The notes: a model not told the origin generated them from the letters alone. A stretch of DNA of 64,000 nt from Archangium gephyra (GCF_001027285.1 NZ_CP011509.1:6534501-6598500); one strand, 5' to 3'; counted from the first letter of the stretch, positions 34,255-44,965 are shown. A program made the numbers and translations.

Positions 34255-35169
34255 CTAGCACCAATCCATCACAATGATGATTCCATCGAGAGTCGGTTCC
34301 GCGAGTTCCAGCGCGGCTTTATGCGCTGCGCTGCGCACGCCGACCCGGAAGTCGAATCCGCAGGCCAGAGCGAGGATGCGCTCGTGCAGCAACCCGGGAA
34401 GCTGGTTCTCGACCGCCTGTTGCTGAAGGAACGGCGAGTACGTGGCGAAGTTGTCGGTCTTGACTTCCCAGAGCGTTCGCGTGGCCAGTTGCAGCGCGTC
34501 GAAGTGCTTGCCATTGACGAGCACATCCCAGCCGGAAAAGCTGTTCCGCGGAATTCTGTCTGCGCACTTGTTGTGCGGGCCATTCCCGCCAAGGTGCGGC
34601 ACCCGTTGAGGGGTGCACTCCGGGCGGCGTGCTCGCTCCAGGAGTTCGGGTGGCACAGGCGGCGGCCGCTCCTGTCCCGAGGGCTCCGGCTGGGGTCTTC
34701 GTTCCGCCAAGGGCTCCTGTGGGGCGGGCTTTGTTTCAGGTACGGGCCTGACTTCCCCGGGAAGCAGCCCGTCCAGCGCATACGCATCCAGTGCCTCTTG
34801 GATGGCGACTGCCGCCACCACTACGCCCGCGATGATCACCGCTCCCGCGACGAGTTCCGGTGCCGCCAGGATGCAGACTCCGATTCCCATGGCAGCCGCA
34901 CCTGCGGAGGCGACCGCGCATCTTCCCGTCGGGTCATGAAACCGGAGCCGTTCATGGTCGAGCGAATGGAAGCACCGCTCGACCAACACGGGCCATTCGT
35001 TGGACGCCTCCTGCACCACACACTGCCCGTCATCCGTCCAGGGCAATGTCGCCGCTCGCTGGAGGTTGGCGAACCTCGGGTTCCGGCTTACCAGCTCTTC
35101 CGGGGCCGGCGCCGTCGTCGCGCAAGCCGAGAGAAGGAGCAGAAGAGCGATGCAAGCCCGGGAACGCAT
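34255..35169 (-). CDS. DUF6310-type lipoprotein toxin with nuclease-like tip (Sit-like)
   Basis: The 304 residues start with a lipoprotein signal (LLLLLSAC, Cys16). The conserved N-terminal region (about 28-130) includes RNPRFANLQRAATLPWTDDGQC and a hydrophobic helix AAAMGIGVCILAAPELVAGAVIIAG. A Pro-rich linker (about 135-180) leads to a C-terminal domain starting HLGGNGPHNKCADRIP. That domain carries HFDALQLATRTLWEVKTDN: Asp224 and Glu235-x-Lys237 fit a PD-(D/E)xK nuclease core. The architecture matches myxobacterial outer-membrane lipoprotein toxins passed between kin by TraA-dependent exchange. The immunity candidate follows without a gap. Less GC-rich codons than the neighbours are typical for such exchanged loci. 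Confidence 0.75.
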   Translation of the reverse strand: MRSRACIALLLLLSACATTAPAPEELVSRNPRFANLQRAATLPWTDDGQCVVQEASNEWPVLVERCFHSLDHERLRFHDPTGRCAVASAGAAAMGIGVCILAAPELVAGAVIIAGVVVAAVAIQEALDAYALDGLLPGEVRPVPETKPAPQEPLAERRPQPEPSGQERPPPVPPELLERARRPECTPQRVPHLGGNGPHNKCADRIPRNSFSGWDVLVNGKHFDALQLATRTLWEVKTDNFATYSPFLQQQAVENQLPGLLHERILALACGFDFRVGVRSAAHKAALELAEPTLDGIIIVMDWC

Positions 35170-35183
35170 GGCACGGGGCCGGC

Positions 35184-37112
35184 TTACTCCGCTGCCTCGA
35201 AGTCCACGTTGAAGACCAGGCGCTGGTCTCCCGGCAGCATGAAGGTCTTCTCCCAGACCGACTCGTTCTGGGTGACGCGCAGCTGGTGCTCGCCCTCGAA
35301 CATCGTCTTCTCGGAGACCGGGGCCGTTCCCAGGTCCTGCCCGTCGAGCGTCACCTTCGCTCCGGAAGGCGCGTGCACCAGGATGGAGCCCATGCCCAGG
35401 CGGATGCGGAACGTCACCGGGTCCGGGGTGGCGCGCACGTCGATCATCCGTGCCGTCCGCAGTCCCCGGGCCTCGTCCAGGAAGTTGAGCAGGTGGCGGC
35501 CCGGGGCGAGCGGAATCGTCAGCGGCGAGCGGCCCATGGCCTTGCCATCCACGGACACCGCCACGTTGTCGGGATTCACGAAGATCTCCACCGGCGTGGG
35601 CGGCACGGTGGGCGCCGCCGGGGCCGCGGCCACGCGCACTCCGGCATCCGGCGGGGACAGGGGCGCGGCCTCGAGCAGCACGGGCGTGTCGAACCGCAGA
35701 TCCTCACCCCCATCCGTTCCCAGGTCCTCGATGGGCGGGGGCTTCTGCCGGATGCTCCAGACGGTACCCACCGCGCTCACGAGCAGCACGGCTCCCACCG
35801 CGACGGCGAGCGGCGCGGACGAGCGGCGCGCACGCACGGGCATGGACGGAGGCGGTGCCTCGCTCGGAGGCGGCGCGGACGGCGCCTGGGCCACGGGGCC
35901 CGTGGGCGCGGCCGTGGGGGGCTGCGTGCGGAGGGAGACGGGCTCGGGCGAGATGACGGGCGCGGACCCGGTGACGGGCGCGGGCGCGATGACGGGCGCG
36001 GCCCCCGTGATGGGCGCGATGACGGGCGAGGACCCGGTGATGTGCGCGGGCGCGATGACAGGCGCGGACCCCGTGATGGGGAGCTGCGTGCGCATGGAGA
36101 TGGGCTCGGGCGCGATGACAGGCGCGGACCCGGTGATGGGCGCGGGCGACAAGGCGGGCGCGACGACGGGCGTGCGCACTCCGCGGGCGAGCTCCTGGAG
36201 TCCCTTGTCGATCGTCTTCTTCCGGGCGGTCCGCAGCTCGTTGTCGGGTGGGATCAGCTTCGCGATCAGCTCGGCGAAGGCCGTGGACGAGGGCAGCTCG
36301 CCCGAGACGGCCACCAGGGCCTCGCGGAAGGCGAGGGCGCTCGGGTACCGGTCTCCGGAGCGCTTGGCCGTCGCGCGGCGCACCACCTCGTTGTAGGGCA
36401 GGGGAATCTCGGGCGGCAGCGGCGGCAGCGGGCGGTTGAGGATCGCCTTGTCCGGCTCGATCGAGTCCTGGAACGGCTTGCGCCCCGAGAGGCACTCGTA
36501 CAGCAGCAGCCCCAGGAGGAACACATCCGTCAGCACCGAGGAGGCCTCGCGGCCGCCCATGAGCTGCTCGGGGGCGATGTACAGGCGCCGGTTGCGCACC
36601 CGGCGTCCATTGCGCTCCCTCGGCGCCACCCCGAGTGCTCCGTACCCCGACACCTTGCACACGCCGTTGAACGAGACCATCACGGTCTCCGGGCGCAGAT
36701 CTCCGTGGATCAGCGGCGTCCCATCATCGTTGCCCGCCACGTGCGCGTAGTGCACGCCCATCGCCACGTCCGCGGCCACCAGCGCCGCGAAGGCCGGCGG
36801 CAGCCGCTGGGCCGCGTCCAACACCAGGCGCAGCGGCTCGCCGTCCGCGTACTCCGTCACGCGCGCCAGCCGGCCCTCCAGCGTCACCAGCCCGTGCACC
36901 CGCAGGATGTTGGGGTGCTCGAAGACGACGGCGCGCTGCGTCTCCCGCTCCAGCCGCGCCCGCTGCATCGCGTCCTGCGCCACCTCCGCGGGGGCCCACA
37001 CCAGCACCACCGGTCGCGGCGCGACTCCTTCTTCCAGCGCCAACGCCAGGAACGGGCGCGAGCCCTCTCCAGGCATCAAGGGACCCAGTGACTGGTAATG
37101 AACCTGGCTCAT
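35184..37112 (-). CDS. Membrane pseudokinase (STK-like) with PEGA-type C-terminal repeats
   Basis: From ATG 37112 the product is 642 residues. Residues about 20-290 follow a serine/threonine-kinase fold (FEHPNILRVHGLVTLEGRLARVTEYADG, YIAPEQLMGG, VFLLGLLLYECLSGRKPF). Key residues are missing: the beta-3 Lys region reads VVLVWAP, the catalytic loop is HGDLRPET (136-143), and DFG is replaced by GYG (156-158). It is therefore probably a pseudokinase. A repetitive Pro/Ala/Ile linker (about 325-420) precedes a single transmembrane helix (about 442-460). The extracytoplasmic part has two PEGA-like repeats (VAVSVDGKAMGRSPLTIPL, AKVTLDGQDLGTAPV). A scaffold or ligand-sensing role across the membrane is likely. 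It is divergent from the AT gene. Confidence 0.85.
   Translation of the reverse strand: MSQVHYQSLGPLMPGEGSRPFLALALEEGVAPRPVVLVWAPAEVAQDAMQRARLERETQRAVVFEHPNILRVHGLVTLEGRLARVTEYADGEPLRLVLDAAQRLPPAFAALVAADVAMGVHYAHVAGNDDGTPLIHGDLRPETVMVSFNGVCKVSGYGALGVAPRERNGRRVRNRRLYIAPEQLMGGREASSVLTDVFLLGLLLYECLSGRKPFQDSIEPDKAILNRPLPPLPPEIPLPYNEVVRRATAKRSGDRYPSALAFREALVAVSGELPSSTAFAELIAKLIPPDNELRTARKKTIDKGLQELARGVRTPVVAPALSPAPITGSAPVIAPEPISMRTQLPITGSAPVIAPAHITGSSPVIAPITGAAPVIAPAPVTGSAPVISPEPVSLRTQPPTAAPTGPVAQAPSAPPPSEAPPPSMPVRARRSSAPLAVAVGAVLLVSAVGTVWSIRQKPPPIEDLGTDGGEDLRFDTPVLLEAAPLSPPDAGVRVAAAPAAPTVPPTPVEIFVNPDNVAVSVDGKAMGRSPLTIPLAPGRHLLNFLDEARGLRTARMIDVRATPDPVTFRIRLGMGSILVHAPSGAKVTLDGQDLGTAPVSEKTMFEGEHQLRVTQNESVWEKTFMLPGDQRLVFNVDFEAAE
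35935..36170. repeat. Imperfect tandem repeat coding the pseudokinase linker
   Basis: Units close to GATGACGGGCGCGGACCCGGTG recur about eight times, with larger blocks that also include a segment encoding I/V-S-M/L-R-T-Q. In protein this is repeated ITGSAPVIAP. The repeats give a flexible, Pro-rich spacer between kinase-like domain and membrane helix. They look prone to copy-number change by slippage. Confidence 0.7.
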
Positions 37113-37336
37113 GCAGCCCTTCTTTTTACGGCTACCTGACTCCCACCGCCAGCCACAGGGTGTGAGATCCACTCCCTGAGAGGGTGGTAAAAATTGAAGA
37201 ATCCACCAGCCGTGAAATCCACACTTCACTTTCCCTGGAAAACAAAGTATCAATACACCTCTACTGAATTGATTCGGTGGGGCTGTTTTGACCCTCCCTG
37301 TGGCGGAGTCGAGGCGGTCCCGGAGGGGAGTGGGGC
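37113..37336. promoter_or_regulatory. Divergent promoter region between pseudokinase and AT genes
   Basis: The 224 bases separate two divergent starts. The part from about 37185 to 37275 is distinctly AT-richer than the rest of the window (for example GGTAAAAATTGAAGAAT and AACAAAGTATCAAT), as expected for promoter DNA in such a genome. No consensus boxes are clear enough to place a start site. Confidence 0.35.
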
Positions 37337-38425
37337 ATGCGGTGGACCTCTAAAGAGTCCCTGATGCGTCACAAGGGCCAGGCGGGCTCTGAGGCGGGTC
37401 CGTGCAGGCCGGTCTTCGTGTTCTCGGGGCAGGGCTCGCAGTGGACGGGCATGGGCCGGGCGCTGCTGGAGCGCTCGACGGTGTTCGCGCTGGTGCTGAA
37501 GGCGTGCGACGTGCAGGTGCGGCGGCTGATGGGCTGGTCGCTGCTGGAGGCGCTGACGGCGGAGGACGCGCGGCTGGGAGACATCGAGGTGAGCTGCCCG
37601 GCCATCGTGTCCATGGAGATCGCCCTGGCGGCGCTGTGGCGCTCGTGGGGGATAGAGCCGGCGGCGGTGGTGGGGCACAGCATCGGCGAGGTGGCGGCGG
37701 CGCACGTGGCGGGAGTGCTGTCGCTGGAAGACGCGATGCGGGTCATCTGCCACCAGGGCCGCACGGTGGGGAAGCTGAAGGGGAAGGGGGCCATGGCGGT
37801 GGTGGGGTTGCCGTGGGCGAGGGTGGGCGAGGCCCTGCCCGAGTTCTCGGGCCAGGTATGGCGGGTCATCCACGCGAGCCCCGAGTGGACGGTGGTGGCC
37901 GCGGAGCCCGAGGTGTTGGAGCGCGTGTTGGCGGTGCTGCGCAGGCGCGGCGTGCCGGCGCGCCGGGTGGACTCGGAGGTGGCGGCGCATTGTCCGCAGG
38001 TGGATCCGTACCGCGAGGAGCTGCACGGGCTGCTGCGGGACATCTGCCCGCGCTCGGAGCGGCTGCCCATCGTCTCCACGGTGACGGGAGGCGCGCTGGC
38101 GGGGCCGCGGTTCGACGCGGGCTACTGGGTGCGCAACCTGGCGGAGCCGGTGCTGTTCCGCGAGGCGGTGGACACGCTGCTCGACGTGGGACACGAGGCC
38201 TTCCTGGAGGTCAGCCCGCATCCCCTGGTGAAGCACTCGCTGGAGTCGTGCCTGGAGGGCGCGGGAGCCGAGGGGCGGCTGTTCGTGTCGATGCGGCGCG
38301 GCAAGGAGCCGACCCAGGACATGCTGGCGACGCTGCGGAGCCTGGCCCGGCCGCCCGAGCCGGAGCGGCAGGCCGAGGCCTCATTATCGGTGGCCGGGGA
38401 GCTGCTCCTGGCGAACGTGGCTTGA
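37337..38425 (+). CDS. Stand-alone PKS-type acyltransferase (AT) protein
   Basis: The 362-residue protein is a free AT domain: VFVFSGQGSQWTGMGRALL at the start, the nucleophile Ser115 in GHSIGEVAAAHVAG, QGRTVGKLKGKGAMAVVG, and AAHCPQVDPYREEL at the position where malonyl or methylmalonyl enzymes carry HAFH or YASH. GYWVRNLAEPVLF and EVSPHPLVKHSL follow. There is no KS, carrier or other domain attached or adjacent. It could load acyl units in trans, for instance in lipid or polyketide synthesis, but the hybrid synthetase in this window has its own AT. Its extender specificity is open because the diagnostic motif is VAAH. Confidence 0.85.
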   Translation: MRWTSKESLMRHKGQAGSEAGPCRPVFVFSGQGSQWTGMGRALLERSTVFALVLKACDVQVRRLMGWSLLEALTAEDARLGDIEVSCPAIVSMEIALAALWRSWGIEPAAVVGHSIGEVAAAHVAGVLSLEDAMRVICHQGRTVGKLKGKGAMAVVGLPWARVGEALPEFSGQVWRVIHASPEWTVVAAEPEVLERVLAVLRRRGVPARRVDSEVAAHCPQVDPYREELHGLLRDICPRSERLPIVSTVTGGALAGPRFDAGYWVRNLAEPVLFREAVDTLLDVGHEAFLEVSPHPLVKHSLESCLEGAGAEGRLFVSMRRGKEPTQDMLATLRSLARPPEPERQAEASLSVAGELLLANVA

Positions 38426-38467
38426 GACGGTGGAGGCCCCGGCTGGAGCAGGGCCTCCCGGAGTTCC

Positions 38468-38962
38468 TCACCCGAGCAGCAGGGCGAGCCGGCCCAGGGG
38501 GCTGAGGCGCTGACGGCGCAGCGGGCTCCAGCGGCCGCGGGGCCGGACGGCCTGGTGGACGGACAGCTTGCCGGGGCCGCCGAGCAGCAGCCCGAGGGCC
38601 GCGGCGATGAGGGACAGGTTGAACTCGTAGCCGCCCTTCTGGTTGTCGAAGCCCTTGGAGGCGTGCACCTTGGCGATGGCCACGGCCTGGGTGGCGAGGA
38701 TGGAGAGGGCCGCCACGCGGGTACCGATGCCGAGGACGGCGAGGGCGCCAGCGAGGGTCTCGGTCCAGGCCGTGGCGAGCGCCAGGGGCCGCGCGGGCTT
38801 GAGGCCGAGGCTGTCGAAGAACTGGGAGGTCTGCTCCAGGCCTTCCGGCTTCAGCTTGGTGATGCCGTGGTAGAGCATCGTCGAGCCGAGCGTGGCCCGG
38901 AGCGGAAGCGCCGAGTGATTCGCTAGCTGGCCTTCGAGTGCCAGCAGGGTCGCGGTGGCCAT
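38468..38962 (-). CDS. DoxX-family membrane protein
   Basis: At the ATG at 38962, behind GGAGGGGGATG, the protein is 164 residues; the frame to 39193 is a non-coding extension. It has four hydrophobic segments with the DoxX pattern: LRATLGSTMLYHGITKL, a second near LALATAWTETLAGALAVLGIG, a third VAALSILATQAVAIAKVHASKGF and a fourth LSLIAAALGLLLGG. It ends in a basic tail. DoxX-like proteins are small inner-membrane proteins linked to oxidative stress or quinone-dependent oxidation; their activity is mostly unproven. It is convergent with the AT gene, with 42 bases between. Confidence 0.82.
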   Translation of the reverse strand: MATATLLALEGQLANHSALPLRATLGSTMLYHGITKLKPEGLEQTSQFFDSLGLKPARPLALATAWTETLAGALAVLGIGTRVAALSILATQAVAIAKVHASKGFDNQKGGYEFNLSLIAAALGLLLGGPGKLSVHQAVRPRGRWSPLRRQRLSPLGRLALLLG

Positions 38963-39168
38963 GTCATCCCCCTCCGAATGCGGTGTGTTGCGCCAACCCT
39001 TCGCATCCGGTGCGTCCGGGGCAATGAGACGGCGGGCGGGCGGGTGAGCGTCTGGGCGCAGCCTCCCGTCAGACTCGCGGACACTGATGCCGCACCCTAC
39101 CTCGGATGTCACCTCCTCCTGTATGATGGGAGGAGTCTGGCGGGAGCGCCAGCGGGAGGAGAGCGAAC

Positions 39169-39753
39169 ATGGGTCGGGGAAAGCGTCCAGCAACCTACGA
39201 GGACATCGAGGCCCTGCCGACAGGGTGGGTGGGGGAGATCATCGACGACGAGCTGTGGGCCTTTCCACGGCCGGCGGCGTGGCACGGGCGGGCATCGACG
39301 AGGCTCGGCATGCTGCTGGGGTGCTTCGACGTCGGGCAGGCGGGTCCAGGGGGATGGTGGCTCCTGGACGAGCCGGAGCTGCACTTTGGACGGCAGGTGC
39401 TGGTGCCTGACCTGGCGGGCTGGCGGCGGGAGCGGGCGCCCGGGCTGCTGGAGCGGGATGCGCCCTTCTTCGACCTGGCGCCTGACTGGATCTGCGAGGT
39501 GCTGTCGCCCTCCACGAGTGCATTGGACCGGGGGCGCAAGCTGGACGTCTACCACCAGGAGGGGGTGGGCCACGCGTGGCTGGTGGATCCGCGGGCCCAC
39601 ACCCTGGAGGTGTACCGCCGAGGCAGGAAGGGCTGGCGGCTCGCCGCCCGTCATGGGGGCGAGGAGGTGGTCCGCGCCGAGCCCTTCGACGCGGAGCCGC
39701 TCGAGCTGGGGCTGCTCTGGGTGACGAAGTCCACCCCAGCTCCTGGTCCCTGA
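39169..39753 (+). CDS. Uma2-family protein (second copy)
   Basis: The 194-residue product (GGAGGAGAGCGAAC before the ATG) has the same order of motifs as the copy at 11540: LPTGWVGEIIDDELWAFPRP, WLLDEPELHF, LVPDLAGWRRER, FFDLAPDWICEVLSPST, KLDVYHQEGVGHAWLVDP and LEVYRRG. The two copies are clearly related paralogues. The fold is a PD-(D/E)xK-like nuclease; a biological role is not established. It ends three bases before the convergent glgB stop. Confidence 0.82.
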   Translation: MGRGKRPATYEDIEALPTGWVGEIIDDELWAFPRPAAWHGRASTRLGMLLGCFDVGQAGPGGWWLLDEPELHFGRQVLVPDLAGWRRERAPGLLERDAPFFDLAPDWICEVLSPSTSALDRGRKLDVYHQEGVGHAWLVDPRAHTLEVYRRGRKGWRLAARHGGEEVVRAEPFDAEPLELGLLWVTKSTPAPGP

Positions 39754-39756
39754 GGC

Positions 39757-41958
39757 CTACCCCGGGGTAAACCACACCACGGAGAGGGGAGGCAGCGTCA
39801 GCGTGGCCGAGGCCTCCTGGCCGTCCCACCCGAACTGCTCGGTGTGGATGCGGCCCATGTTGCCGATGCCGGAGCCGCCGTAGTCGCTGGCATCCGTGTT
39901 CATCAGCTCCACGTAGCTGCCGTGCCGGGGGAAGCCGACGCGGTAGCCCTCGCGGGGCACGGGCGACAGGTTGGCGATGCACACCACGTGGCCTCCCGGG
40001 TGGCGCGAGCGCCGCACGAAGGCGAACACGTTGGCCGCCGCCGCGTCCGGTTGCAGCCACTGGAAGCCGAACGGCTCGCTGTCCGCGTCGTACAGCGCCG
40101 GGTGGCTCCGGTAGAGCTTGTTCAGGTCCGCCATCATCGCGCGGATGCCCCCGTGGCCCGGATCCCCGAGCAGGTGCCAGTCCAGGCTCCGGTCATTGTT
40201 CCACTCGGCGGGCTGGCCGAACTCGCCGCCCATGAAGAGCAGCTTCTTGCCCGGGTGCGCCCACATCCACGCCAGCAGCGCCCGGAGGTTGGCGCGCTTC
40301 TGCCAGTTGTCTCCCGGCATCTTCCCGAAGAGCGAGCCCTTGCCGTGCACCACCTCGTCATGGCTCAGCGGCAGCATGAAGTGCTCGCTGAAGGCGTACA
40401 GCAGGCCGAAGGTGAGCTGGTTGTGGTGGTGCTGACGGTAGATGGGATCCTTCGAGTAGTACGTCAGCGTGTCGTGCATCCAGCCCATGTTCCACTTGAA
40501 GTGGAAGCCGAGTCCGCCCTCGTGGGTGGGCTGGCTCACCTTGGGCCACGCGGTGGACTCCTCGGCGATCATCACCGCGCCGGGGAACTTGCGGCGCACG
40601 GTGTCGTTGAGCTCGCGCAGGAAGGAGATGGCCTCCTCGTTCTCGCGGCCGCCCCAGCGGTTGGGCACCCACTCGCCATGCTTGCGGCTGTAGTCGAGGT
40701 ACAGCATGGAGGCCACCGCGTCCACGCGCAGGCCGTCGATGTGGTACTCCTCGAGCCAGAAGAGCGCGTTGGCGATGAGGAAGTTGCGCACCTCGTTGCG
40801 GCCGAAGTTGAAGACGTAGGTGCCCCAGTCCGGCTGCGTGCCCTGGCGCGGGTCCGCGTGCTCGTAGAGGGCGGTGCCGTCGAACTGGCCGAGCGCGTGC
40901 GCATCCCGGGGGAAGTGTCCGGGCACCCAGTCCAGCAGCACGCCAATGCCCTGCTCGTGCAGGTAGTTGACGAGGTAGCGGAAGTCATCCGGGTGGCCGA
41001 AGCGCGCGGTGGGGGCGTAGTAGTTGCCCACCTGGTAGCCCCAGGAGCCGCCGAAGGGGTGCTCCGAGACGGGCATCAGCTCCACGTGGGTGAAGCCCAT
41101 CTGCTTCACGTAGTCGGCGAGCGCGGTGGCCATCTCCCGGTAGGTGAGGGAGCGATCGCCGTCCTCCACCACGCGCCGCCACGAGGCCAGGTGCACCTCG
41201 TAGACGCTCCACGGCTCGTGGTCCACGTTCTTCCCGGCGCGCCCCGTCATCCACTTCTCGTCCGTCCACTGGAAGTGGTTCAGGTCGTGCACCACCGAGG
41301 CCGTGGCCGGAGGCACCTCGGTGCGGAAGGCGTACGGGTCCGACTTCAGCAGGCGCGCGCCGCCGTGGCCCGGGCGGATCTCGAACTTGTAGCGCGTGCC
41401 CTCGGCGGCCTCGGGGATGAAGAGCTCCCAGATGCCCGAGGCGCCCATGCGCCGCATGGCGTGCAGCCGTCCATCCCAGCTGTTGAAGTCACCCACCACG
41501 GACACGCCCGCGGCCGTGGGCGCCCACACCGCGAAGGCCACGCCGCTGATGCCGCTGTGGTGGATGGGGTGGGCCCCCATGCGCTTCCACACGTCCTCGT
41601 GCCGGCCCTCGCCCACGAGGTGCAAGTCGATGTCACCCAGCGTGGGCAGGAAGCTGTAGGGGTCCCTCAGGGTGAACTTCTTGTTGCCCGGGTACTCCAC
41701 CTCGATGAGGTAGTTGAAGTGCTCCGTCTTGCCGTTGATCCGGGCCTCGAAGACGCCCCCCAGCCGGTGCGTCATGGGAATCCGCCCACCGAACTCCGGC
41801 AGGACGTGGATGGCGACGGCGTCCGGGCGGAAGGCCCGGACCACGATCGCGTCCCCATCCGGGTGGATGCCCAGCACGCGGTGCGGCTCGGGGTGCCTCA
41901 GCTCCACCACCTGCTGCAGCTCCGCATCCACCTGCTGCCGATCCATCGGCTTCTTCAC
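39757..41958 (-). CDS. glgB: 1,4-alpha-glucan branching enzyme
   Basis: The 733-residue enzyme is full length for GlgB: an N-terminal all-beta region, a CBM48 domain (about residues 120-220, WAPTAAGVSVVGDFNSWDGR), the GH13 barrel with GLRVDAVASMLYLDYSR (nucleophile Asp) and MIAEESTAWP (acid Glu), HDEVVHGKGSL, and a C-terminal sheet. It makes alpha-1,6 branches in alpha-glucan. It starts with a GTG that overlaps the mak stop (GTGA at 41955-41958), so the two are translated together; an ATG four codons in is an alternative. It is the last gene of the glgE-treS-mak-glgB operon and supplies the branched ends extended by GlgE. Confidence 0.96.
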   Translation of the reverse strand: MKKPMDRQQVDAELQQVVELRHPEPHRVLGIHPDGDAIVVRAFRPDAVAIHVLPEFGGRIPMTHRLGGVFEARINGKTEHFNYLIEVEYPGNKKFTLRDPYSFLPTLGDIDLHLVGEGRHEDVWKRMGAHPIHHSGISGVAFAVWAPTAAGVSVVGDFNSWDGRLHAMRRMGASGIWELFIPEAAEGTRYKFEIRPGHGGARLLKSDPYAFRTEVPPATASVVHDLNHFQWTDEKWMTGRAGKNVDHEPWSVYEVHLASWRRVVEDGDRSLTYREMATALADYVKQMGFTHVELMPVSEHPFGGSWGYQVGNYYAPTARFGHPDDFRYLVNYLHEQGIGVLLDWVPGHFPRDAHALGQFDGTALYEHADPRQGTQPDWGTYVFNFGRNEVRNFLIANALFWLEEYHIDGLRVDAVASMLYLDYSRKHGEWVPNRWGGRENEEAISFLRELNDTVRRKFPGAVMIAEESTAWPKVSQPTHEGGLGFHFKWNMGWMHDTLTYYSKDPIYRQHHHNQLTFGLLYAFSEHFMLPLSHDEVVHGKGSLFGKMPGDNWQKRANLRALLAWMWAHPGKKLLFMGGEFGQPAEWNNDRSLDWHLLGDPGHGGIRAMMADLNKLYRSHPALYDADSEPFGFQWLQPDAAAANVFAFVRRSRHPGGHVVCIANLSPVPREGYRVGFPRHGSYVELMNTDASDYGGSGIGNMGRIHTEQFGWDGQEASATLTLPPLSVVWFTPG

Positions 41959-43288
41959 TTGCGAACCTCCATCCTCATGAGTGCCTGGACGGGGATGCGC
42001 ACCCAGTCCGGCCGGTTCTGCAACTCGTAGCGCACTTCGTAGAGCATCTTCTCCAGCTCGAAGGCGTCAAGCATCGAATTGAAGGACGCATCGTCCTTGG
42101 GCAGGAAGGCCGCCCCGCGTGTGGCGGCGCGGTAGCCCTCGAGGAAGGCCTTGCGCGCCGGCCCCACGCGATCTCCCGCGGCCTGGCCCTCCAGCCCCAC
42201 GGTCGCCTCCGCGTAGTCGAAGGAGCGCAACATTCCCGCGACATCCCGCAGGGCGGAGTACTTCTCCCGCCGCTGGGCGAAGCTGCGTCCCGGCTCTCCC
42301 TCGAAGTCGAAGAGGAGCCAGTCGCCCTCGGTGCGCAGCACCTGGCCGAGGTGCAGATCCCCATGGATGCGGATCTTCTGCCCCGAGGGAGGCACGTGCG
42401 CGAGCTGGGTGGCGTGGCCGATGAGGCTCTCGCGGCGGCCCTCCAGGTCGGGGAACTGGCGGGAGGCCTCGTTGAGGGTGACGCCCATCTCCCCCACGAT
42501 GGAGGCGCTCCAGCGCTGCATGTCCTCGGCGTGGATGGGCTCCGGGGAGAAGGCCGGATCATCGGTGCTGGAGGCGAACGCATGGTGCAGCTCGCCCAGC
42601 CGCTGGCCCAGCCCGCGCAGCTCGCCGAGGAAGGTGTCGGTGAGGCGGGGCCCGCGGCGGAAGTTGTCGAGCGTGTAGCGCCAGCCGTCGGTGACGTTGG
42701 GGATGTAGCGGTGGACCACGGCGAGGGTGGCGCCCGCGGGACCCTCGGACTGGAGCGCGCCCAGCAGGGTGGGCGTGGCCCGGAAGGACGTCTTGGTGGC
42801 GAGGAAGCGGCCCACCTCGTACTCGGGGTTGAGGCCGGCCTCCAGCTTGCGGATGACCTTGAAGATGACCTTCTCGGCGACCACCACCGAGGTGTTGCTC
42901 TGCTCCACCTGGAGCCGGCGCACGGGCAGGGGCGAGGGCAGGGCCATCAAGCCCTCGGGGGTGTCGAGCCACTCGCCCTGCAACGAGCCCGAGGCACTGG
43001 GGAGGGAGCGCTTCTCGCGGATGAGGCTGAAGAGGCCGCGCAGCACCTCCACGTCGTCGAGCGCGTCCTGGACGCCCTCGCCCTTGCTCTCCACGGGAAG
43101 CAGGTAGCGGTCGGGGTGGCCCAGCTCGTAGGTGACCTCCACCACGGCGAGGGTGAAGTCGCGTCCGCCGGGCAGCTCCACGCGGGCATGGTCCACCACG
43201 GACACGGCCTTGATGGGCCAGGCCTTGCCGGCGAACCAGCGCTGGTTGCGGAGGTAGTCCGGCAGTTTGGTCAGGTCGATGGGCGTGG

Positions 43289-43292
<4 letters not shown>
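41955..43292 (-). CDS. mak: Maltokinase
   Basis: The start is taken as the GTG at 43292, which overlaps the treS stop (GTGA) and gives 445 residues; the longer open frame is only antisense-like treS sequence. The protein begins [33 protein letters not shown], matching Mak/Pep2. The kinase-like core has [23 protein letters not shown] (Lys of the N-lobe), [29 protein letters not shown] (catalytic loop and metal-binding Asp) and a C-terminal helix bundle. It uses ATP to phosphorylate maltose from TreS to maltose-1-phosphate, the substrate of GlgE. Confidence 0.92.
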
Positions 43293-44950
<1,658 letters not shown>

Positions 44951-44965
44951 AAGCTAGATGGGGTC

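Noticed and set aside
11492-40060. Uma2 genes as evidence of a transposon
   Set aside because: No terminal repeats, transposase or target duplications are seen around either copy.
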